Source: Thermopolyspora flexuosa
GTDB taxonomy: Bacteria; Actinomycetota; Actinomycetes; Streptosporangiales; Streptosporangiaceae
Direction of reading: 5' to 3'
Assembly (NCBI RefSeq): GCF_006716785.1
Contig: NZ_VFPQ01000001.1
Coordinates: 3,968,001-4,032,000, forward strand
DNA length: 64,000 nt
Shown: one piece after another, positions 54,230 to 61,421 of the stretch
How positions within the stretch are numbered: position 1 is the stretch's first letter
How the letters are laid out: each line of letters starts with the position of its first letter
Position numbers and translations under genes: made by a program
Notes under the pieces: generated by a model
Databases searched by the model: none
What the model saw: the letters and a program-made list of their open reading frames with translations, nothing else
What the model was told of the DNA's origin: nothing

Positions 54230-55060
54230 ATGGCAGAGACAGCGCGGTACGCACTTCGCTACGCGGCCGGCTCCGACGTCGGCCGCCGACGCGAGCAGAA
54301 CGAGGACTCGGCGTACGCCAGCTCGCGCTTGCTCGCCGTCGCCGATGGCATGGGCGGACACGGCCATGGGGAGGTGGCCAGTTCGGTCGCCATCGCGGCG
54401 CTGGCCGCACTCGACGACACCCTGCCCGAGCGCGGACCGGAGGGCATCGACCTGGTCGCCGCCGTGGAGGCGGCGGTGAAGAAGGCCAACATGCGGCTGC
54501 GCGAGATGACCGGGCGCGATCCGTCGCTCAAGGGCATGGGCACGACGCTCACCGCCATGCTCTGGGACGGTACCCGGTTCGCCCTGGCTCACGTTGGAGA
54601 TTCGCGCGCTTATCTGCTTCGAGGGAACGTCCTCTATCAGATAACCCAGGACCACACGCTGGTCCAGTCCCTCGTCGACGAGGGCCGCATCACGCCCGAG
54701 GAGGCGGCGGTGCACGCCCGGCGCTCGATGCTGCTGCGCGCGCTGGAGAGCAGCGGCAACGTCGAGCCCGACCTGTCGCTGCGGGAGGCCAAGGTCGGCG
54801 ACCGCTACCTGCTCTGCTCGGACGGGCTCACCTGCGTGGTCGGGCCGCAGCAGCTGTACGAGGCGATGGTCGGCATCCGCGACCTGAAGGAGCTGGTGCA
54901 GCGGCTCATCGACATGGCGAACGAGGCGGGCGGCCCGGACAACATCACCTGCGTGGTGGCGGACGTGGTCCAGGTGGACGACCCGAGCGAGATCGACGAC
55001 ACCACGGAGATCCGGATCAACGTGGGCGCGTCGTCGGAGTACTCCCACCACATCGACTGA
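54230..55060 (+). CDS. PP2C-type Ser/Thr phosphatase
   Basis: A 276-residue soluble PP2C phosphatase of the PstP/Stp type. All metal-binding motifs are present: VGRRREQNEDSAY, LLAVADGMGGHGHG, ALAHVGDSRAYLLR, LLCSDGLTCVV and GGPDNITCVVADV. No membrane helix follows. It is divergent from the methylase-kinase pair across a 137-bp gap, so it is the natural counterpart of the kinase at 51216. Confidence 0.94.
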   Translation: MAETARYALRYAAGSDVGRRREQNEDSAYASSRLLAVADGMGGHGHGEVASSVAIAALAALDDTLPERGPEGIDLVAAVEAAVKKANMRLREMTGRDPSLKGMGTTLTAMLWDGTRFALAHVGDSRAYLLRGNVLYQITQDHTLVQSLVDEGRITPEEAAVHARRSMLLRALESSGNVEPDLSLREAKVGDRYLLCSDGLTCVVGPQQLYEAMVGIRDLKELVQRLIDMANEAGGPDNITCVVADVVQVDDPSEIDDTTEIRINVGASSEYSHHID

Positions 55061-55325
55061 GCGCACGCCTGGGTCGCACAGGGCGCACTCCCGCACGCGT
55101 GGCCGGCGTGTCCGCGGCGCGCATCCCGCGCCCCTCGCACCCGCGTGCCGTACCCGGCGGGCTGCGGCCGTCCCATGCCCGCCGTACGTCGCGGCCGGGC
55201 CTGTCATGGGCCGTGATGGCGGCCGCACGCGATGCCGCCTCGGTGGCCTGCGGATCCGGCGGTGACGCGGAGGCAGGCCGGCCGGGTCCGTACCCGCGTG
55301 GCCGATCCGCGCGGGGCGGAGCGGG

Positions 55326-56129
55326 TCACTCCGGCTTGCGGCCCACCCCGACGGCGAGCCAGCCGGACGGCGGCGGCTCGTCCTCCGGCGCCCGCCACAC
55401 CGCGCCGTCGGTCATGCCGGGCTCCACGAGCTCGAACCCCTCGAAGAAGGTCGCGATCGTGGCGCGCGGGCGCAGCACGAGCTTGTCGCGCAGGTTCTCG
55501 AACGCGGCGGTGAACTCGCGGGCCGTCTCCGGGTCCCGCCCGTCGGCGGACATGTGGGTGAGCACGAGGTGGCTGCCCGGGGCGAGCTTCTCGCCGAGCC
55601 TGGCGACGATGCCCTTCGGGTCGTACTCGTCGGCGACGAAGTGGAGGATCGCGACGAGCAGCAGGCCGACCGGCTCGGTGAAGTCGATCAGCGAGGTGAG
55701 CTCGGGGTGGCTGAGGATGGTCTCCGGCTGCCGCGCGTCGGCCTGGAACACCGTCGCCGTGGGCAGGGCGTGCACCTCGGCCCGGTAATGCGTGACGACC
55801 ACCGGGTCGTAGTCGACGTAGACCACCTTCGCGTTCGGATCGACCCCGTGCACGATGTCGTGCACGTTGACCCGCGCGGGCATGCCGCACCCGATGTCGA
55901 TGAACTGCCGGATGCCGGCGTCGAGCAGGTACCGCACGGCACGGCGGAGGAACCGGCGGTTCTCCGTGGCCGGGGTCACCCAGCGGTCCCGGCCGAACAG
56001 GTGCCGGATCTTCTCGAAGACCTCGCGGTCCGCCGGCAGATGGTTCTTGCCCCCCGTGGCCGCGTCGTAGATGCGGGCGATGACCGGAACAGCCGGATCG
56101 AACTCGGGAAGGGCTTGCTCCTCCCTCAC
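55326..56129 (-). CDS. SAM-dependent methyltransferase, DUF574 family (second copy)
   Basis: A 267-residue DUF574 methyltransferase. ARIYDAATGGKNHLPADREVF and QFIDIGCGMPARVNVHDIV are the family motifs, with YVDYDP as motif II. It shares the family with the protein at 17250 but differs widely. GTG at 56129 is chosen because AGGGGAGG lies five bases upstream; GTG at 56135 is possible. Role unknown. Confidence 0.9.
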   Translation of the reverse strand: MREEQALPEFDPAVPVIARIYDAATGGKNHLPADREVFEKIRHLFGRDRWVTPATENRRFLRRAVRYLLDAGIRQFIDIGCGMPARVNVHDIVHGVDPNAKVVYVDYDPVVVTHYRAEVHALPTATVFQADARQPETILSHPELTSLIDFTEPVGLLLVAILHFVADEYDPKGIVARLGEKLAPGSHLVLTHMSADGRDPETAREFTAAFENLRDKLVLRPRATIATFFEGFELVEPGMTDGAVWRAPEDEPPPSGWLAVGVGRKPE

Positions 56130-56445
56130 GCACACCTCCCCTGACGAGCGCCGTCGAGCAAACGCCGCAGGCCGATGAGCTCGGGACTCATCGGTCTCCC
56201 CTCGATACCGGCGGCCTCGGATCCGTGCAGCAGCCGGTCACCACCTCAATTGGGCGGTAATCACGCATCAGCCCTGATTTTCCCATAAATGATCCTATGC
56301 CGGGGTAACACCGACATAGCGGGGGGTGACCTTCGGCGCGATGCAGAACATTCGGGGAGTGAACCGCACTCACGTGGGGCGCGCGGCGCCCGGCACGGGG
56401 CCGCGCGACGGCTCACTCTCGGCGCACGCCGCGGTCACGCGGGGC
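56130..56445. promoter_or_regulatory. 316-bp intergenic stretch with an imperfect palindrome
   Basis: CTATGCCGG (56295-56303) and CCGACATAG (56311-56319) form a 9-bp inverted repeat with one mismatch, between the methyltransferase and HATPase genes. No gene is seen in the stretch. Confidence 0.4.
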
Positions 56446-57033
56446 TCAGGCGGCACAGGCCTCTCTCGCCACGGAGAGCCCGAAATATACGACTTTGCCC
56501 CATTCTGTCGGCTCCCAGTCCCAGAAATCGGCGAGCGCCGACACGATCGCGAGGCCCCGCCCGGACTCGCCGTCCGCCACCGACCGCGCACAGCCGATGC
56601 CGCGGCCGCCCGGGTCGTGCACCTCGACCCGGAGCTGCGCGCCGAGGTCGACGAGCACGAGCAGCACCGGCTTGCCGGGCGCCCCGCCGTGGATCACCGC
56701 GTTGGCGACGAGCTCGCTGGTGAGCAGGACCGCGACGTCGACGTCGACCGCCATGCCCCAGTCGGCGACGGCGGCGGCGACCGCGTCGCGCGCGGTCGCG
56801 ACCGAGGAGAGCGCGGGCTCCAGGCAGAGCGTCCGCGACAGCGGGGCGCGCCGCAGACCGGTGCGCGGCGGGGTCGGCATCACCGTCACCGTGCCGTGCC
56901 CGGCCGTGCCGGCGGCCGCCTCGCGGCCGCCCGGTACGACGCCCCGCACCCCGCGGCCCGCCGTACCGCCACCCGTGGTCGCACACCCGGCCCCGACCGG
57001 ACCGCGGGGCCGCCCGCCCATGTGCTCGTTCAC
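56446..57033 (-). CDS. HATPase_c anti-sigma-type ATP-binding protein
   Basis: A 195-residue protein. Residues 1-60 are Gly/Pro-rich and low in complexity; 65-190 form the RsbW-like GHKL domain (VAVLLTSELVANAVIHGGAP, VEVHDPGGRG, ESGRGLAIVSALADFWDW). The GTG at 57033 follows AGGAGGT by seven bases. It lies between the DUF574 gene and the MFS gene; no STAS partner is adjacent. Confidence 0.88.
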   Translation of the reverse strand: MNEHMGGRPRGPVGAGCATTGGGTAGRGVRGVVPGGREAAAGTAGHGTVTVMPTPPRTGLRRAPLSRTLCLEPALSSVATARDAVAAAVADWGMAVDVDVAVLLTSELVANAVIHGGAPGKPVLLVLVDLGAQLRVEVHDPGGRGIGCARSVADGESGRGLAIVSALADFWDWEPTEWGKVVYFGLSVAREACAA

Positions 57034-57535
57034 GCCGGGAACCTCCTGTCGCCGCGGGTCCGCCCCCGAGCGGGCCGCACCGGCGTCGGGCCGATGCCGT
57101 CCACTCGGTGACGCCCCTTCTATTTGACAAAAAGTCAGGACGTTAGTCAAACGAAAGTAAAGCCGGTTCGGTTCACCGGCCGGACGGCAATCTCAACGAA
57201 TTTCTTGCCGCCTCCACCTGCGCGGATACCCACTCTCCCACGCGCATCACCGGTACCGCCAACCCCCTCTCCCCCACCACGAATCCCGGTCACCGCTGAT
57301 TTCTCCAGCGTTTTCCAGCACCTTTTCCGGCCGATTTCACGGCCTGCCACGGAAATCCGCCGGGACGCTCCTGGGGCAGGCGTGCGGCGCGCGGAGCGGC
57401 GAGGCGGCCGGCGGGGGCCGCGCCGTCGCCCGGGAGTCCCGCGCGGGCGGGCTCCCCCCTGGTCGCGGGGGCCGCGGGCAGGGCCGACCCCATCGCGATC
57501 TTGGCCATCGGATACGAGAGGCTATAGACCGGATT
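57034..57535. other. 502-bp stretch without a gene
   Basis: It separates the leftward HATPase gene from the rightward MFS gene. I see no gene or structured RNA in it; the last 35 bases hold the MFS promoter. A patch near 57120-57180 is AT-richer and may hold the HATPase promoter. Confidence 0.5.
57501..57528 (+). promoter_or_regulatory. promoter for a leaderless MFS gene
   Basis: TTGGCC (57501-57506), 16 bp, TATAGA (57523-57528), placing the transcript start at or next to the GTG at 57536. Confidence 0.6.
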
Positions 57536-58759
57536 GTGGCGTTAGGGGGGGTTTTGACGGTTCGAGGAGCACGGCCGGACCGTTCGCGGCCCGCCGGGAT
57601 GCTCGCCGGGCGCAAGCTCGTGCTGCTGGCGCACGCGCTGCTGATCCAGGCGCTGACGTTCATCCTGCGGCCGACCATGTCCTACCGGGCACTGGAGCTC
57701 GACGTGCCCGCCGCCTGGCTCGGCGTGCTGTCCGCCTCCTTCGCCGTCGCGCCGCTCGCGCTCGCCCTCCCCGTCGGGCAGGCCGCCGACCGGTTCGGGG
57801 AACGGCGGGTGGCGACGGCCGGCGCCGTGCTGGTGACCCTGTCCGGCGTCGCCTTCCTCGTGCTCGGCGGCCACGTCGTCGGGCTCGCCGCGGCGAGCGC
57901 GCTGTTCGGCATCGGGCACCTCGGCTGCGTGGTGGGCCAGCAGGCGCTCGTGGCGAACACCACCGACCGGCGCGGCTACGCCACCGCGTTCGGGCACTAC
58001 ACCTTCGCCGCCTCGCTCGGGCAGGTGGGCGGCCCCATGCTCATCGCGGCGTTCGGCGGGGACCGGGAGATCCCCGACACCCGGCCGATCTTCATGTGGA
58101 GCTGCGTGATCGCCGGGGTGCTCGTGGTGCTGTCCACGCTGCTGCCGCGCGGCAACGCGCAGGAGGCCGCCAGGAGGGAGGGCGGCCCGGGCGGGGTCCG
58201 CGCCATCCTGCGCACCCCCGGCATCCCGAACGCGCTCGTCACCAGCTGCGTGGTGCTCGCCGCCGTGGACATCGTGCTCGTCTACCTGCCCGCGCTCGGC
58301 ACCGAACGCGGGCTCGCGTCGGGCACGATCGGCGTGCTGCTCGCGGTGCGCGGCGTCGCCGCGATGGGGTCGCGGCTCTTCCTCGGCCGCCTCGCGGAGG
58401 CGGTCGGCCGCCGCAGGCTGCTCGTGGTGAGCACCGTGGCCTCCGCGGTCGCGCTGTTCGCCGCCCCGCTGCCGCTGCCGGTGTGGCTGCTCGGCTGCCT
58501 GCTGTTCGTGATCGGCTTCGGCCTCGGCGTCGGCCAGCCGCTCACCATGGCCTGGCTCGCCGAGGCGGCCCCGCCCGGGCTGCGCGGCCGGGCGATGTCG
58601 CTGCGCATGGTGGGCAACCGCACCGGGCAGCTGCTCATCCCCAGCGCGGCCGGGCTCGTCGCCGCCGGGCTCGGCGCGGCCGGGGTGCTCTGGCTCACCG
58701 CGCTCGGCCTCGGCTGGGCCGGGCTCGCCGGCCGCAGGCTGCCCGCCGACCCCGGCTGA
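57536..58759 (+). CDS. major facilitator superfamily transporter
   Basis: A 407-residue protein with 12 predicted helices. The loop 2-3 motif is GQAADRFGERRVATAGA (motif A), and a related GRLAEAVGRRRLLVV lies between helices 8 and 9. It resembles drug or sugar exporters of the MFS; no substrate can be named. The GTG at 57536 sits at a promoter-defined start point; a TTG at 57554 with a G-run before it is an alternative. Confidence 0.87.
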   Translation: MALGGVLTVRGARPDRSRPAGMLAGRKLVLLAHALLIQALTFILRPTMSYRALELDVPAAWLGVLSASFAVAPLALALPVGQAADRFGERRVATAGAVLVTLSGVAFLVLGGHVVGLAAASALFGIGHLGCVVGQQALVANTTDRRGYATAFGHYTFAASLGQVGGPMLIAAFGGDREIPDTRPIFMWSCVIAGVLVVLSTLLPRGNAQEAARREGGPGGVRAILRTPGIPNALVTSCVVLAAVDIVLVYLPALGTERGLASGTIGVLLAVRGVAAMGSRLFLGRLAEAVGRRRLLVVSTVASAVALFAAPLPLPVWLLGCLLFVIGFGLGVGQPLTMAWLAEAAPPGLRGRAMSLRMVGNRTGQLLIPSAAGLVAAGLGAAGVLWLTALGLGWAGLAGRRLPADPG

Positions 58760-58772
58760 CCGGCGGGCCGTG

Positions 58773-58791
58773 CCGTACCGGCCCGGTACGG
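58773..58791. terminator. short terminator hairpin built from CCGTACCG
   Basis: CCGTACCG (58773-58780), GCC loop, CGGTACGG (58784-58791), extendable by one more pair, between the converging MFS and hypothetical genes. Confidence 0.6.
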
Positions 58792-58798
58792 CGGGCGG

Positions 58799-59047
58799 TC
58801 AGGCACCGAGGTCGCGCACCACGTTGTCGAGCCGGGTCGCCAGGTCGTCAAGCCGCTCGTCGGAGAGCTCGCCCTCGCCGAGCAGCGACGTGAGGTCCCT
58901 GCGGCGGGTGACGACGAGGCCCCGGTGCGCGTCGTCGATCTCGCCCTCCGGCAGCACCACGCAGGCGCCCCGGACGAACACCAGTGCCGCGTCCGGGTCC
59001 GGCGAGTCCAGCAGCCGCCGCACGCACTCCCGGTCGATGAGCAACAT
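58799..59047 (-). CDS. small conserved hypothetical protein
   Basis: An 82-residue protein beginning MLLIDRECVRRLLDSPDPD. It reads as a strand-helix fold with a hydrophobic core (AALVFVRGACVVLPEGEIDD) and a C-terminal helix rich in Asp and Leu. The ATG at 59047 follows GAGGAGG. I know of similar actinobacterial proteins without function. Confidence 0.7.
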   Translation of the reverse strand: MLLIDRECVRRLLDSPDPDAALVFVRGACVVLPEGEIDDAHRGLVVTRRRDLTSLLGEGELSDERLDDLATRLDNVVRDLGA

Positions 59048-59278
59048 CCGGGCCCTCCTCGCCCCGAGACTTTTGTCACACCCACGCACTACGATCCGTG
59101 CGAACGGCCTCTACCCGGACGAAGGGACGTTTAGCGGATAGACGGGGATCGTCCGCGCCGGGCGGGGCCAGAGAAGGGGTTTGTTGATGCGTGCTTTCCG
59201 CTCGGACACGGCCGGGCGTCACCCCGCCCCCGCGCGCGTCGCGGGCCAGGCGAGGCCGCTCCCGCGACGGGGGGCGCG

Positions 59279-60223
59279 GTGAGCCGCCGCGGGTGGGTGC
59301 TCTTCACGCTGATGAGCGTGATCTGGGGCATCCCGTATCTGCTGATCAAGATCGCGGTCGAGGGCGCGTCGCCGCCGCTCGTGGTGTTCGCCCGTACCGC
59401 CGTGGGCGGCGCCATCCTGCTGCCGCTCGCGCTGCGCGGCGGCGGGCTGCGCACGCTGCGCGGGCACTGGCGGTGGCTGCTGCTGTTCGCCCTCCTGGAG
59501 CTCATGATCCCGTGGGTGCTGCTCAACGACGCCGAGCGGCACCTGTCGAGCTCGCTCGCCGGGCTGCTCGTCGCCGCCGTACCGATCATCGCGGTGATCG
59601 CCGGGAAGATCGCCGGTGACCGGGAGCCGCTGGGCGCGCGCCGGTGGCTCGGGCTGCTCGTCGGCTTCGGCGGGGTCGCGCTGCTCGCCGGTCCGCACCT
59701 GCAGGCGGGCGGCGTGCTGCCCATCGTGGAGATGCTCTTCGTCGCCCTCGGCTACGCGATCGCCCCGCTCATCGCGGCGCGCAAGCTCGCCGACGTGCCG
59801 AGCCTGCCGATGACCGCCGCCTGCATGTCCGTCACCGCGCTGGTGTACACGCCCGCGGCGATCCTCACCTGGCCGGAGGAGCCCCCGGCGACCCGGGTGC
59901 TGGTGGCGCTCGGCGCGCTCGGCGTGATCTGCACCGCGCTCGCGTTCGTGCTGTTCTTCGAGCTGATCCGCGAGGTCGGTCCGGCCCGGACCACGGTGAT
60001 CACCTACGTCAACCCCGCGGTCGCGGTCGCCGCGGGCGTCGTCTTCCTCGGCGAGCCGCTCACCTGGTCGATCGTCGTCGCGTTCGCGCTCATCCTGGGC
60101 GGCTCCTTCCTCGCCACCGCGCGCTCGCGCCCGGCCGACGGGTCCGCCACGGCCACCGCCGCGGGCGACGGCGGCACCGCGAAGGACGGCGCCGTACCGC
60201 CGGCGCGTCCCGCCGACGCCTGA
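59279..60223 (+). CDS. EamA-family drug/metabolite transporter
   Basis: A 314-residue member of the 10-helix DMT superfamily, with two EamA repeats (about 5-137 and 147-280). The motif VIWGIPYLLIK at the start and TYVNPAVAVAAGVVFLGEPL near the end are typical of such transporters. Export of amino acids or small metabolites is likely, with no substrate evident. The C-terminal 35 residues are Ala/Gly/Pro-rich and should be cytoplasmic. The start is GTG at 59279. Confidence 0.88.
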   Translation: MSRRGWVLFTLMSVIWGIPYLLIKIAVEGASPPLVVFARTAVGGAILLPLALRGGGLRTLRGHWRWLLLFALLELMIPWVLLNDAERHLSSSLAGLLVAAVPIIAVIAGKIAGDREPLGARRWLGLLVGFGGVALLAGPHLQAGGVLPIVEMLFVALGYAIAPLIAARKLADVPSLPMTAACMSVTALVYTPAAILTWPEEPPATRVLVALGALGVICTALAFVLFFELIREVGPARTTVITYVNPAVAVAAGVVFLGEPLTWSIVVAFALILGGSFLATARSRPADGSATATAAGDGGTAKDGAVPPARPADA

Positions 60224-60232
60224 CCGGCACAC

Positions 60233-60270
60233 CCTGACCCGCACGGCGGCAGCGCCGCCCCCGGGTCAGG
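60233..60270. terminator. two-tier terminator between converging genes
   Basis: The outer stem CCTGACCC (60233-60240)/GGGTCAGG (60263-60270) surrounds an inner GGCGGC (60245-60250)-AGC-GCCGCC (60254-60259) hairpin. It can end transcription from both sides. Confidence 0.7.
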
Positions 60271-60308
60271 GGCCGGGTGCGCTCAGGCGGCGCGGTACGG
60301 CACCGCGG

Positions 60309-60962
60309 TCACGGCCGGCGGGGACGGCTGACGGCCTCGACGAGGCCGTACTCGACCGCCTCCTCCGCCGACAGGATGCGCCCGGCCCGCGCGTCCGCGC
60401 GGATCCGCTCCACGTCCTTCCCGGTGAGCTCGGCGAGGCGGCGGTAGAGCGCCTCGAGCATGCGGCGGCCCTGCTCGTCCGCGGCGGCCACCTCCTCGGC
60501 GGTGCCGACGGCGGCGAGCCGGGGCTCGCCGAGGCGCAGCACCGAGTTCGGCGTGGCCTGGCGGTGGGTGACCGCGGTGAGCAGGCCCACCGGCGGCCCG
60601 CCGAGCCGCCCGGCGACCACCGCGGTCACCTCGACGGTGAGCGAGTCGAGCGTGTCGAGCAGGGTGAGCGTGGCGCCGAGCTCGCCGTCCGGGATGCTCA
60701 GGTGCAGCGTGATCGGCTCCCGGCCGATCGCGCCGAGGGTGAGGAGCTGGGCGCACCACGCGGTGGCCCGCTCCGGGGTGAGCTCGCCGTGCGCGAGCAC
60801 GATGCGCTGCTCGTACAGCCGCTCGCTCACCGGGTCGGGCCCCACCGGCACGAAGTACGACGGGAGCGGCCGGGCGGGCGGGGCGAACGGCGGCCGCGGC
60901 TCCGCGGGGAAGGCCGGGGCCGGCCACTCGGGCGGGATCGAGGGCTGCCACGGGTGGGTCAT
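60309..60962 (-). CDS. ClpP-like protein without a catalytic triad
   Basis: A 217-residue ClpP/crotonase-fold protein. Residues 1-40 are Pro-rich; the fold runs from LYEQRIVLAHGEL to SAEEAVEYGLVEAV, which is the usual ClpP C-terminal helix. Aligned by eye to E. coli ClpP, the GQAASMG serine region is GGPPVGLLTAV, the MIHQP His site is RLGEP and the RDRFLS Asp site is AGRILS, so Ser, His and Asp are all missing. It cannot be a peptidase. The ATG overlaps the stop of the XRE gene by four bases, so the two proteins are made together. The role is unknown. Confidence 0.85.
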   Translation of the reverse strand: MTHPWQPSIPPEWPAPAFPAEPRPPFAPPARPLPSYFVPVGPDPVSERLYEQRIVLAHGELTPERATAWCAQLLTLGAIGREPITLHLSIPDGELGATLTLLDTLDSLTVEVTAVVAGRLGGPPVGLLTAVTHRQATPNSVLRLGEPRLAAVGTAEEVAAADEQGRRMLEALYRRLAELTGKDVERIRADARAGRILSAEEAVEYGLVEAVSRPRRP

Positions 60963-61243
60963 GACTCGAACCTCCAGGTGATGCGGTGCCCGAGGGCGGC
61001 GGCGTAGCGTTCCAGGGTGGACGCGCGCAGATCCCCGTCCCCGGCCTCCAGGCGCGCGACGGCGGACTGCGAGGTGCCCATGCGCGCGGCGACGTCGGTC
61101 TGCGACAGCCCGGCCGCCCGGCGCAGCTCGGCGAGCTTCACGATCATCGCGCGCCGCTCGGCCGCCATCTGGTCGCGGTAGCGCTGGGCCATCTCCCGGA
61201 AGCCGGGCAGCGCCGGCAGGTCGTCGTCCCGAGCCTCTTCCAT
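60959..61243 (-). CDS. XRE-type small regulator coupled to ClpP-like gene
   Basis: A 94-residue protein. Residues 38-90 are a HigA/XRE helix-turn-helix (LRRAAGLSQTDVAARMGTSQ, AVARLEAGDGDLRASTLERYA). The first 35 residues form a helix (FREMAQRYRDQMAAERRAM) for dimerisation. It resembles antitoxin-type repressors. Inverted repeats lie right before its ATG, so autoregulation is likely. It is translationally coupled to a ClpP-like pseudoprotease. Confidence 0.88.
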   Translation of the reverse strand: MEEARDDDLPALPGFREMAQRYRDQMAAERRAMIVKLAELRRAAGLSQTDVAARMGTSQSAVARLEAGDGDLRASTLERYAAALGHRITWRFES

Positions 61244-61270
61244 ATCGACGATGGTATCGCAAATTCGATA
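61244..61270. promoter_or_regulatory. operator of the XRE/ClpP-like operon
   Basis: Two inverted repeats adjoin the start codon: ATCG-A-CGAT (61244-61252) and TATCG-CAAATT-CGATA (61255-61270). They share the ATCG half-site and should overlap the core promoter, as for autoregulated XRE repressors. Confidence 0.6.
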
Positions 61271-61421
61271 TATGCGCCCGTTTTGTGCAGGTTCGATCGT
61301 TCCTCCCCGATGTCACCGAGATCACAGATTGGACACATGGTTGCATTTCGGATAAAGCTCACCGTTTCGTGATCATGGGTCGCTAGGCTCCCGGCGACTT
61401 CACAGATCGAAGCGGACGACC

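Noticed and set aside
51216-55060. A complete Pgl or BREX phage-defence system
   Set aside because: Kinase and methylase are present, but PglY/BrxC-like ATPase and PglZ alkaline-phosphatase-type proteins are absent in the flanks.
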